The translations under genes and the position numbers were made by a program. This document shows, piece after piece, positions 35,801 through 48,100 of a stretch of 64,000 nt of DNA (positions are counted from its first letter, which is position 1; every line of letters starts with the position of its first letter). This DNA is from Patagioenas fasciata (taxonomy: Eukaryota; Chordata; Aves; Columbiformes; Columbidae), in the NCBI RefSeq assembly GCF_037038585.1, contig NC_092541.1, forward strand, positions 939,445-1,003,444, written 5' to 3'. The notes below the pieces were generated by a model. It did not search any database and had not been told where the DNA came from. It saw only the letters and a list, made by a program, of their open reading frames with translations.

Positions 35801-38800
35801 TTCTCGGTGGGATCACAAGCTGCTGAAAAGCCTGAGGAACCGATACTTGCTCACAACCGCACTTTTCACCAAGGCTGGTAATAAAAAGCGTCCAATAAAA
35901 ACACGACATTTCCTTTTCCATAAGCTATTACTTAAGTGGATGTGACCGTATTTCATTATGGGGACAGCAAAGTGAAAAATTAGAAGCAGCAGCTCTGTTT
36001 CCGTTCAAACGCCTTTGCAAGCTGTAGCACACCCTCGCTAGCGCTTTGTCGACCACTGAGAACCCGCGTGTGCAGGACACGGCGCAAAGCCCTCAGTTAA
36101 AGCCCCCATAGTACAGCCCTCCTGATTGGGGGGTACGGGGTGACTAACAAACCAAACCCTCCAATTCACACCGTCTGGAAAGCAGGAGACCCCTTTTAGG
36201 AAACACCTCCCAGCCGGAGGCTTTGACTGGGCTGTATTCTATAGGAGCAAAGCGTAGGAAATTCTCCTGCAAGCAGGATTTCCTACACACATGGAGACGG
36301 ACAGACAGACACAACGGTTCAGGGCAGTGTGCAGAACAGACACCATTTCTCAGGCACCCCATTTTCTTCCCCCACCTCCAGCAACGCTCGTACTGAGTTT
36401 CATCAGCCGCTGTCTCATAGCTGGGGCCATTTCCCTTGAGGGAAATACTCTATGTCTGCGTTAGCGCCCGGGCTGGATCCCTGCAGCACTTCTAGATGGA
36501 CAGGAACCCCGTTTTCTTCCAGCGATTCCAGCCAAAGCGCTTCTGCCTGACCGGGGCTTGCCTGGTGCAGCTGTCAAACAATCCCACAGCATCAAGCTAT
36601 CGCTTTCAGGCCAGATTTATGAATTATAAGGCTGTTTGCGCTGCAGGGTTGGGTATGGGCAGGTGTCCGCACAGCTCTATGGCTTCTTGATTTTATGCGA
36701 GATACGTAGTGCAGCAATCTTTGATTCCAATGCCTATCTACATCAGCAAATTTAAACTAAATTTAAAGATAGTTTTCCTGTATCCGTATGAAAATCCTTT
36801 ACCTGTGCTGCCAAGTATCCCATGGCTCCTATCATCAAACAGTGAGATGCAATTTGTTCCATCTCTTTCACTCCTCCTGCAAGACCTGGGTCCCAGAGCC
36901 CCCCGTGCCATCCCCGCCGGCGTCTGCTCCGCGGCCCCCGACACGCAATGACCTCATTTGTTTTGGCTGGTTAGAACCCAGAGAAATGAAATCCAGAGTC
37001 TATAGCTAATTGGGGTCAGGTTGAGATGATTTATGATCTGAGGAATGCGTTGCTCTCCACACTATCGCACCAACAACAGCATCAACCGCCGATCGGCAAA
37101 CTCCGGAATCAAGCTAAAAATGGGGGATTTTGCAGAAAATGAGAAGCAGCACAGGAGAACCTGGGGGAGGAGGCGAAGCGGTGGGCAGATGGGGAGGGAT
37201 TTGATCTGTTAAGCTGAGCACCTTCTCTTTCCACACCGTCAATCAGTTCACCTCCAAGCCCGGATTTATTGTGACTCAGAGCAGAGATGCTGCGCCAAGA
37301 AAATGTCATCTGTCTGGAATCTGACAGAAAAGGGGGATAAAAACAGCTAGGAAGTTTGGGAGGAAGGCGGATTTGTCCTGGTCACGGTGTTCCCATGTTC
37401 ACTCAACCAGTTCGTGTTCGGCTTCCTGAAAACCAGTGAAAAAGTGGTTTTCCATCACTCAAGAACCTGGAGCCGGATCCCGAGTCCGCGGGTCGTGCAG
37501 CACAACCACAGCCCTGAAAAGCAGGAGCCTTCTGCAGGTTTCTCGGTGTCTTCTGCTATACACCTTAAATCAGCATCGTTCTTTCCTCTGGGGGCTTTGG
37601 AGAGGATGACAAGGGAGCTTCTCCATACTGTTCCGTGGGATATGAGCCCCAAAAATGTAACGCTTCTTAGGAAAATGAATCATCGCTACGGAGGGATGCA
37701 AAAACCAGCCTACAATGAATCATCTGTGCTGCATCTCAGAGACATCATATCAGCACATGCTGAAAGAGCAGAACATGAGGCTGAGTCAGCCCCAGTAGAA
37801 GCCAGAAGCCTCCAGTTCCAGCACAAGAAGAGCTCAGATCATAATTCTGCCCCTATAAATCTTCCCAACTCGCTCTGATCCGCGGGACCAATGCAGCGCG
37901 CGGCCATAACCACATTTGGCAGCGCTGTTTGCTACCTGCAGTTTCACCCCCAAACACGCAGAGCGCGATAACACGGGGGTGTTTATTCAGCTGTGCCTCT
38001 CCTGGGGATCCTGGGGAGAAAAAGAGATGTCCTGGCCTCATTAATCACTCCATTCTTCGCTGGAGCAAACAGGAGGAGCCCCAGGGGGTGTCTTTGCTCG
38101 GGAGGTTCTGCAACGCCGGGTTTGCTGAAAGAGGCGCTAAAAACACTAAATAAGCACAAAGATCCTTCAGTGGAAGGAGAAGATGAGCTGGGGCAGCTAT
38201 GGGTGATAAAAGGACTGAGCAATGGCCCAAGAAATCCTCTGTCCCTCCCGTCAAATCAAGCAGCACCTTGGCTGCACCCAAGGTGAACAATTGTGAACAA
38301 TTCCTATAACGTTCTTGCACTGAAAGTCACCATAAGGATAAAGAAAGGGTTCTTTCCAAAACTTGGGTTATTGCTTTTAATTTTGGGCTAGGAAGAAAGA
38401 GTCGTTTCAATTCTCACGTGAGGGTTCCGAAGGGGATTTTCCTGGCTTCACCCTGTAAGTATCCCCAGTGAGAAAAAAGCCATTATTTACTCCCTTCAGG
38501 AGCAGGAGCGGACTGCCCTGTGAGGCACATTGATGGCTTTTAAACAGCAAATTTGACTTCATATAAAACACATATCGTATTTGTAAATCCTTAGGTTGTC
38601 TGTGGGCCGTACACAGCACGAACCTCACCCGCGTGGCTCCGTTCAGAGGTGCGCTGTGAACCGGGACTCACTCCTTCCCCCGCCGAGCGCCACACGCGCT
38701 CTGCCAAGCCCGCTTGGCCCAGCACCAGCACTGAGCACTTTGTGAAGAAAACAAGGTACAAGTCTGATAAAGCAGGATCTGGAGTCATAACGTAATGTTT

Positions 38801-39013
38801 AAGGAAGAAAAGAAATCTCAGCTCCTGCCACACTGTGATCTTCCAGTCCCAAGGCAACTTCTTTGCTAAATAAGTTCTCAAATTGTAATTCTATGGGGTT
38901 TTCTTCCTTCTTTTAAAAACCATGTGCGGAGGTCACGCTTGCTTTTCTCACCCGGTCTCCTGGGATTTACAAACTGTCTTCTCCATCCCCATTGTCTGCT
39001 TCCACGTAGTAAA
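35801..39013. other. MEOX1-ETV4 intergenic region, part 3
   Basis: Over 3 kb with no recognised exon, RNA gene or transposon. A 163-codon open frame at 37387-37878 has no resemblance to a known protein and no splice or codon-use support, and I do not call it. Confidence 0.4.
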
Positions 39014-39597
39014 AAAGGTGGGTTAGAAGGGGGTGGTCAGTGGGTCAGAGAGGTTCTCCTGCCCCTCTGCTCTGCCCTGGGGAGACCACCCCTGGAATAT
39101 TGTGTCCAGTTGTGGCCCCTCAGCTCCAGAAGGACAGGGAACTGCTGCAGAGAGTCCAGCGCAGCCACCAAGATGCTGAAGGGAGTGGAGCATCTCCCGT
39201 GTGAGGAAAGGCTGAGGGAGCTGGGGCTCTGGAGCTGGAGAAGAGGAGACTGAGGGGGGACTCATTCCTGGGGATCAATATGGAAAGGGGCAGTGTCAGG
39301 AGGATGGAGCCAGGCTCTTCTGGGTGACAACCAGTGACAGGACAAGGGGCAATGGGTGCAAACTGGAACACAGGAGGTTCCACTTGAATATGAGAAGAAA
39401 CTTGTTCATGGTGAGGGTGTCAGAGCCTGGCCCAGGCTGCCCAGGGAGGCTGTGGAGTCTCCTTCTCTGCAGACATTCAAACCCGCCTGGACCCCTTCCT
39501 GTGGAACCTCAGCTGGGTGTTCCTGCTCCATGGGGGGACTGCACTGGATGAGCTTTCCAGGGCCCTTCAACCCCTGACATCCCAGGATTCTGTGAAA
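39014..39597 (+). mobile_element. CR1 LINE, 580-base 3' part with complete 3' end
   Basis: This is the best preserved CR1 here: ORF2 C-terminal third ([31 protein letters not shown]) through the 3' UTR to CCAGGATTCTGTG. Its first 325 bases differ from 7960-8285 at only about eight to ten positions by eye, so the subfamily was active fairly recently. It is 5'-truncated as usual. Confidence 0.93.
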
Positions 39598-41377
39598 AGC
39601 CCAAGGGGTTCAGTGTCCCAGGGGCAGATTCGCTGTATTATTTCCAATATTTTTTAAAACTGAAAACGTGGGAAGAGATGTGACCAATACTTTTGCTTCC
39701 ACATGGACATTTTCAGCTTCTTTCCTGCGATTCACATGCAAGAATAAAGTCAGTATCGATTGATCAAGGTCTAGCTCTGGATAACTAACTTTCCTAGATC
39801 CCCAACTTATTTTGCATTCCTGAATCCCTCCTCATTTTTACATAAAAAATGGGGATGGCAGATGATCTACCACTTTGTGAAAATATTTTACAAGGTAATT
39901 GAGCCAAATTAAGCCTGGCTGGAGTTTAACGCACAGCATAACGTGAATGATGAGCTTTTCACGGGGTCCCTGTCAGTAGCTTTTCCAGGACGCCTTTCCC
40001 AGCTCTGCTGTGCTTTACTCACCTCCCCGCGGCGGGTGGACCCCTGTGTGGTTTCTGACACAGCGGCTCAGTCTCCTGAGAAGCAGCAGCAGCAAGGCAG
40101 GGATCTGCTTTCTGTCTTCTCCTCCTAACAACCCATCAGCGTTGTCTGAAGCAGGACAGGAGGAAGCTGCTTGGGGACTAAACAAAGGATCCGATGGGAA
40201 ATTAAATAGATATTTTTTTTTCCATCTTCTTTTTTGGATGGGTTATTTTGTATTTTTATGCTAGAAAACCCTTTCCTCCGTAATACACTCTGAAGTCCAC
40301 CAGATTAACCCTCTGTGCTGTCCCAGGCTCAAGATGTCACAGCCATTACTCGGCTGACTTCTTCAGTACAAAAAGGCCGAGTGATAGCTCTAAGTACACT
40401 GTGAATTAACTGTTTGGGAGGGGGAATCAGTTCAAAGCCCTGCAAGGTGAGGGGGTCGCTGGAGCAGCGATGGCCGTCGTCACCACCCACACCACCGGGT
40501 GTCCTGCAGCTCCCTGGTGCGAACCCCCGAGTCCAACACCCGCCGGGTTGCGCTGCTGTTCCTCCTGCGTTCCCTTCTCCCGGCGGGCGTTCTCCTGCAA
40601 ACCTGCGGGTTACGACCCGGGGCGGGATCCGGGCTGCCTGCAGTGCCCTCTCCCGGACTAGAGCGGGACAGATGGTCTTTCCAAGCCTGACAGCATTTGG
40701 AGGGTTAAAAGTTTTGTGGCTTCTTTCCAAAAGGTTTCAAGTTAACACCAAAGGTCTCCTTATAGCTCACTCGCTTTAATAGATTTTTTCCCATTGACTT
40801 CTTGCTTTATAGACGATCATTTCCTTTTCTGCAGGGGAGCTATTTTCTGGGTCACTGATCCAACCAACTTAAAAGGGATTTCATTGATCAGGTTTTATTG
40901 GTGGCTCCTGCAGCCACGCTGGGATAAGTTGCCAGTACCTGCTAACAGCTGCGTGTCTCACTTTGGTACCCGGCTCTGGACATCGCCAAGTGAAGTCTGG
41001 GTTCCTCTCTCCAGCCTTAATTAAGTGCTTGGTAATTAGCACCTTCTTTATCACCTCGCTACCTCCCTTGCTTTGTCCTCTTCCGTTTCTGCCCAGCCAG
41101 GCGGCTGCGTGGCCAAGCGGTGCTGGCAGAATCGCCCCCTTGTCACACAGGGCTCCTCGTTCCAGGAGCATCTCGGTGTCCCTGCTCACACAAACACCCC
41201 CAACCAAAGAGCCGCGTACCCACCAGCACCACGACGACAGGCGAAGCCAGATCGTGACTCCCAAAACAAAACTGAGCGGAGTGTTTTAGGCCAGAATTAT
41301 TATTATTAAACAGTGGAAAGTGAGGGGTAGAGCAAAGAGCAGGAAAGAGAGCGGGAAGATGGGGACAGAATTTTCAG
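39598..41377. other. MEOX1-ETV4 intergenic region, part 4
   Basis: No exon or RNA recognised. 40440-40690 is GC-richer with overlapping open frames on both strands that show no protein similarity. Confidence 0.4.
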
Positions 41378-41640
41378 CAGGGCCTGTTGCGATAGGACAA
41401 GGGGTGATGGTTTAAAGTAAAGGAGGGAGATTCAGGCTGGACATGAGGAAGGAATTGTTGCCCTGAGGGTGGTGAGAGCCTGGCCCAGGTTCCCAGAGAG
41501 GTGGTGGATGAACCATCCCTGGAGACATCCCAGGCCAGGCTGGATGGGCTCTGAGCACCCTGAGCTGGTGAAGATGTCCCTGTCATGGCAGGGGGGACAC
41601 TGGGTGAACTTTGAAGGTCCCTTCAACCCAAACTGTTCAA
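41378..41640 (+). mobile_element. CR1 LINE 3' end
   Basis: A sense-strand CR1 tail (CAGGGCCTGTTGCGATAGGA, TGAGGAAGGAATTGTTGCC, GGTCCCTTCAACCCAAAC) of the same subfamily as the inverted copy at 8447 and the first part of 12270. Confidence 0.9.
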
Positions 41641-44640
41641 TGAGGAGAACTCAATGCAATCTCCCACCATCAGGCTCGGAAGCTGAAGAGAACGAGGGAA
41701 TTTCCCTGCACTTCACGCCTCTCTCCAGGATACATGGAAAAGGAATCGAGGGCAAACTGCTGCTCAGTCCCATTTCCCTCTCCGGCACCTCATCCCCTGC
41801 TTCCTGAGCAGAGATTTCTCTATTTGCTCTCACAAGTGCCCTGGTACATTATGGCCATATGACAATCAATTAACTGCTCGCTCTATCACAATAAAGAAGC
41901 CACCCAACCTTATATAACTCTTCTAAATTGTTTTCCTACATTATCACATTTTGCTAAACTTATTCTGCCATAACTTACATCATTTAATTTCTCAAAGTGC
42001 TAATAATTTAATTGCTTCCTTCCTGCAGACGAAGTGCCTGAAACGTCTTCTCTCATTCAGAACATTATAAAAAGTAGCTGGCATGAATACCTAAAAGGGG
42101 CGATTTTATCCACAAGCCGGCGTAGAAGCCGCTTTTCCCAGAGCCTCTGCCGCGTCTCTTGCATTTTGTTTCTCCACGGTGTAAAAATATCAGCTCAATG
42201 TCTGCTGCTCAACGCCAGCAGCAGGAACCGTGACCAAAAGAGGAGGATTGGGACAACTCGGGGAGCACGGTCCTGCCCCCCAGGCTGTCCCGTGCACCCC
42301 ATCATTACTGGGGCTGCACACACTACTTGGCATCTCCAGTGTGATGATTTCTGTGCGTTCTCTGGTATTGTGTCAGCCCACAGGTAAAGATAACCCATAC
42401 CAACAGGCGACGACAAGACCCAGCACCTTATTCTCAATAAGTAACAACAGGGTATTGAAGAGCAGCTGGGCTGATTTCATACCTGACATTGGAAACCTGA
42501 GCTCCTCAGCCAGCTGGTTCTTTATTATTATTGTTTTTATAGAGCCGCAGCTCTGCTCCTGATCCATTTCGGAGCGCGGAGAGAGGTTTTTTCCAGCTTT
42601 CAGTTCGTGGCTTTCTAAGCCATTTGTTCCCGTTGGTGTCGGGATCTGTCTGGGAGGTCACGCTGCACCGACCACGGCTGCAACCCAGCCCCGGCCTTTC
42701 CCAAACCGCTACAACGGATGGAAACAGCCCAACCACAGGGGGGGCGCAGGAGGGGATCAGACACAGAACTCAACTGCAAACCGACAAAAATAAGCTGTAA
42801 AACCAGGGAAGGAACATCTCAGGTAGCATGAACTGCAACGCTGGAGTAAATCTACTGCTAACACTTCGTAAGTGTGAATCAGTTTGTCTCTGGTTTGTGT
42901 ATCACTGCTGAACTTGCCACACTCTGCACTTAGGGAAAAACAGCGTCCAAAGGGAATTAATCACCCTGAACGTTAATTGCCGAGCTGCAAGCAGAAACTC
43001 CAGAATCATCGCCCCATATCCGATGGGCCCGGCTTTGCAAACAAACGTGACGCAATTGTACAACAAGAAACAGAGGAGAAATTATCAAACGAGGGAGCGA
43101 CGCAATTAGTTATTTGTAACTTCCACTGACCTTCTGCTCCTCCTGAACGTTTCCTGACACAAAGCCGGCAGCTTCTCTGGGAATTCTCACTTCGCTCAGG
43201 CTGTTCCTGCATCCTCCAGGTCGCCAACCAACAACATCTTGACTATGGCAATGTTATAAAAATGGAAGGATTCACATAGATCCCTGCAGAGACCACGGGA
43301 CACACAAAGAAGCAGAAAAAGAGGGACAAAGGGCTTTAAAGCACAATTCACCCTCTAATTCCGTTGTTGTCATCAAGGGCTAAATCAGCGAGTGCCCTTG
43401 CTCCTCAGCAGCAGCACCAGTTTCACCTGTGATAATTGACTCACCATCCAGATCAGCTGTGCCATGATAACAACAGCCCCATCTTATTAGTGCTTAATTA
43501 CCACTTTGCTTTCCAGGTGACACAGGATCTGCTGTTTGTTTCCAGCCCCAGAGCTCCCAATAGCAGTGAAACGCATCAAACAATGGGACCAAGTTGCCCA
43601 GACCGGTGGAAGAAAAATATTTCTCTTTGTGAATTTTGTGCTTCTTCTCTCCTCTTTGTTCATTGAAGTCCAGCAAATGTCCATTATCTCTTAACCAGAA
43701 AATGCAGCACCAATAACTGAGCCAAAGTGCTGGTTTGCTGTGATGTGTACAGAAAAAGGTGCAAAGCAGGAGTGCCATTGACACTAAAACCTCATAAGGT
43801 ATTGAAGTATACATTTCCTAACAATCTAACCGAGATCCCAGCTCCACAGTAAAACTGGATTGAAATTAACAGTCTGAATAGGTCTGGACAAAATACAGGA
43901 AGCAGAAACGAATCCAGTAAGGCTGGAAATTCAGATTAACTCGCAGGCTTCAGGGATCTCGTTAAAGCAGGGGACGTTTAAGCTCCGATGCGGACCGACC
44001 CGGGGGTCTGCGCTGTGTGGGGCTGTGCCCTGCTGGAGAAAGGTCAACATGGATATTGACTAAATGCTTAAAACCTGTTATTCTGCACAACAGACGCCCC
44101 TTTTATAGCGACTGTATCAGCGCGCCACGTTGGTGGTGTTAGCAACAGAAAAACGTGGAAAATGGAGTTTCCATGTAGCCTTAGGGACGACTTTCCCCCT
44201 TTCTACTTCTTTTCCATGAACGATTATGTGATTATTGCCAGGTCCCAACTGTTACTGCTGGGTTTGGTAGGGTGAATGGGATCAATAAATATTCATCATG
44301 ACCACCGAACCTTAAATCTGAAGAAACAACAGGATGCACACAGCTGGCACAGAAAACGGCTCTTGCCATGCACAAAAGTGCCCCAAACCCACATTTTATT
44401 TGGCCTGCAGATCGCAGGACTAGGTTTTTATTTTATTTGCTTGCCCCTTAACATTTGTGAGAGTAAAACCGATTTCGACAGCCAGGGCTCTCACTGGTTT
44501 CGCTCCAGATGCATGAGGGAGGTTTTCTTTCCCTAAACGTTGTTGAAACTTAAACTTCCCCGCAAGAACAGAACGTGGAGAACGTTTGAAAAGGCGCCTG
44601 TGCAGCCTTTCGTGAATGAACTTCGGGAGGGTGTTTTTTA
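41641..44640. other. MEOX1-ETV4 intergenic region, part 5
   Basis: 3 kb without recognised genes or transposons. 41830-42020 is a TAATT-containing AT-rich block that could be a conserved element. From about 44540 the sequence passes into the GC-rich ETV4 promoter. Confidence 0.4.
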
Positions 44641-45123
44641 TGAATGGGAGCTCCGTCCCCGAATGAATCCCAGGGCACTGCGATCTGATTGGTCCGGAAA
44701 GCCAAAGCTACGCCCACTTTTCCATTGGGCGAATGCCAAGAAGCGCTGGGATTGGCGGGCGTGTCCCAGCCCCGGAGCTTCATTCAGAAAAAACCCTGTC
44801 AATGAAACAAAGGGCTGTGGAGGCGGCGATGAGCCAATGGGCGGCCGCCCCCGGGCCCACGGCGGCCTGAGCGCCCGCGCGGGGCGGGGCCGCTCGGGGC
44901 TCCGCGTGGGCCGCGAACCGGCACCGGCTGCGGGACGGGGCCGCTGTCCCGGGGTCACGGCGGGAAAGCCGGTCCCGGTGGGAGCCGGCGGGCTCGGTCC
45001 CACCTCGGATCGCAAGTTTCGCGATCGCCGCGAGTATCGGGGAGCCCAGGGGGGACCGCGGCAGGTGGCGGCCGCCCCGGTGGCTCCTGCAGGTGGCCGC
45101 CGCGGTAGCGCACGGGCGGGAGG
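44641..45123 (+). promoter_or_regulatory. ETV4: ETV4 GC-rich promoter with four CCAAT boxes
   Basis: Four ATTGG/CCAAT pentamers (44688-44692, 44724-44728, 44751-44755 inverted, 44834-44838 direct) lie within 151 bases. They are followed by a CpG-dense GC-rich stretch with GC boxes (GGGGCGGGGC near 44880) up to the ATG at 45124. No TATA box is evident. This is the typical build of a CpG-island promoter using NF-Y and SP1 sites. Transcription start sites are inferred to lie between about 44850 and 45100. Confidence 0.7.
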
Positions 45124-48100
45124 ATGAAGGGGTACCTGGACCAGCAGGTGCCGTTCACGTTCCCGCAGGTGAGCGGCGGCTCCGGGCTGAGGGGCTCCGG
45201 GCTTGGGTCGCGGGGGGGGTCCGGTCAGGGACCCCGCGGTCACCGGCTCCTTCCGCAGCAACCTCCGGGCCAGGCGGTCCCATGTGGCGGAGCTTTGCTG
45301 GGCGTTAGGAAGAGACCCAGGGAGCCGGGCTGGCCGCCGGTGCAGGACTCGGAAGGTACCGGGGGTCGGGGGATGCGGGGAGGGATGGGGATGGTGGGGG
45401 GACTGATGGGGATGGTGCGGGGTGGGATGGGGACGGTGGAAGGAGAGAGATAGGGACGGTGTGGGGTGGGATGGGGATGGTGGAAGGAGAGGGATGGGGA
45501 TGGTGTGGGGTGGGATGAGGACGGTGCAGGACTCGGAAGGTACCGGGGTGCCGTGGGTTGGGGGGTGCAGGGAGGGATGGGGATGATTGAGGGAGGGATG
45601 GGGCTGATAGAGGGAAGGGGATGGGGACGGGGAAGCTTCCTGGGCAGGGACCGGGTTCCTCCCCCTGTGCCTCCATCACCCACCGGCTCACCCCGCTGTC
45701 CCTGCGCTCTGCTCAGGCCGGATTTCTAAGCGTTTATCCCTCTCCCTTTTCCCGCAGAGCTCTTCCAGGACTTGAGCCAGTTCCAGGAGACTTGGCTGGC
45801 AGAAGGTAGGCTCCTTCCCCTCGCTCGCTTCTTGCTTCACCTCGTCTTTCCGTGTTTGGCTCTTGCTGTTGGGGCTGCTCCTTCGCTTTGTTTGCTCAGC
45901 TCCCAACACGAAGGGTTTATTTGTTTTCAGACTTGCCAACCTCTGCCTTGGGTGAAGGAGGAGCGTGAATCGCACTATTGTGCTGGGTATTTGCTTGGGA
46001 ATGGAACTTGGCGTTCGGCCCAACTCGCCTGGTTACGATTTTCGTTTCAGGCTGCTTGTAACTCATTGGATTTTATGCCAATTTTTCACTTATTCCTGTT
46101 GGTTGTCAGAACGCCGACGTTTTCTGAAACAAGCAATCAACTATTGTTTAATTTGAGGGACAAAGTGCTTCTCTCAACGTTTTATTTTTAAGATTCTTCG
46201 AAGGCACCTTCCTGGGATTCGCACCCAGCTCAGTTCGGTGTCTCAATCATTTCGCTTTTTGGCTTCAAGGGAGAGAAACCTTCAAATCCCAGGGAATCCC
46301 ATTAACTCCAAGTGAAACTGGTGCTGAACAGGACGGTGAATTTGCTCTAATTCCAGTGTTAGAAATGATCGGCTTTCCAGAAAATGTAAAACACACCCCC
46401 ACGTACAGACTCTTGATAGATATAAAAGTACTTACAGTGATAGAGGTACTTAACAAGAATAATATACAAATCCACATTCTGAGCAGGGCTTTTCCCCTAG
46501 TTTTGCCACAGGTGAAGGTCGGTAGCAGAGCGTTGGTCGAATTAACTCACACGTTCCCTGGGGGAAGGGCAGGTCACACATGCTCTCATAGCACCGTACG
46601 GAAAGGGATCATCTGCTATTATACATGATTAATAAGTGATAAAGCAAACCCCCTTCCATGGTTTTAGAATATAGGCAGATGATCTTTTTTCTTTTAAACA
46701 GCTCATCACACTTACTCCGAGTTCAAGGGAAATCTTGAGGGAATTCAACACGTGTTCAACGTTCCAGTTTCTATTTCAGAGGGGGTGCGTGGGGAGCTGC
46801 TTTCTGCCATAGGGGCTCCCATTTCCAGACTTTTAAACAAGAAAAACTGCCCTCTGGAGCAAACTCTGGTTTGGTTTTCTGTGTTCGTCAGTACGTGAAA
46901 GGGTTTCCTGAATGGTGAAAATAGCTTTTTCATTAATGTCGTACGAACGGGGCCGTTCACAGGGCAGATGCCCAGAAATCAGCTTTGATCCGTGGGGAGA
47001 ATCGCACCCACGTGCCGGGCACCATTGCCCATCTCCCTCTCCTGCTACCAGATCATTATTAATTGAATTCAATTATTAATCTGCAGCTCCTGGAGCTGCT
47101 GCACAGGTCGGACCCGGAGCCACAGGTGTCTCCTGTTCTGCCCATCGCTTGGGCACCACCTTTCCAAATTTTGCAGGGGGTCGTTGTATTCCCTATGATA
47201 AATGCTTAAAAATCCCTGTGTTGTACATTTCTAATGAACCCTGAGCTAACAAACTTGCTGTTGTCCTTATTTCCAAGGTAAGGGAGAACGAAAGTGCCAG
47301 GCTCTTAAGGGGGAAATCTGGATTCATTAATCCCAGAGGGGAATTATCGTTAGTGGCTGAAGTGCATCCAGCAGGAAGCGCAGGCGTGTTCATTACCCTG
47401 CACAAAGAGCCCAACCTAACTCTGCCTCTTCCCCCCTCGGCAGCTCAGGTTCCAGACGGCGATGAGCAGTTTGTGCCCGACTTTCATTCAGAAACCCGTA
47501 AGTATCGCACGTCTCGGGGGAGAGGGCAGGAGACACTTAAACCTCGCAGAGACATACATGCAGCACATAGATACTGAGGCTAAAGCTGATGTTATTTCTA
47601 TGTCACGACGGTGACCAAAAAAAACCCCGAATAAAGCCCCAAAGCAGGCAAACTCTCCACATCTGCACAACACAACAGCGCCTTTTTTGCGGTGGAAACG
47701 GCCCCCGTCCCAGCAGCAAAGGCAGAAGATGCTTCACATGGCCTGGAGAAGCTTTTCTGAGGAACCAGTGAAGTTTGGCTGCCTGCTGGATTTAATTAAG
47801 CGTAAGAAACAACAATCCCCACTTCCCGGTGCTGTGAACTGCAGCTCACGTTTGGTATTTGTGAAATTCTAACCAGCCCAGAAATACGGCTCCTCGTCCT
47901 CAGACCAGTGCTGTGAAATGGAAAGGAACCTTCTTTTCCCCCTCTTTCCTGTGGTTGGGATGTTTGGTGCCGAGACTCCCCCAGCCCACCTTCGGGGATG
48001 CTGTAGCACCAAAGAGGTTCCACCAAGAGGAATCTGCGCTTGGAAACCACGTGGGAGCTGCTGTGCCTGGAATCAGGGTCCTCTTGAAGGGCCTTTTCCC

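Noticed and set aside
37387-37878. 163-codon open frame between MEOX1 and ETV4
   Set aside because: No recognisable domain, no splice support and average composition; a chance open frame is likely.
44638-45261. 207-codon antisense frame and 195-codon sense frame over the ETV4 promoter
   Set aside because: GC-rich CpG-island sequence lacks stop codons by composition; the sense frame even ends inside the ETV4 start region in another frame.
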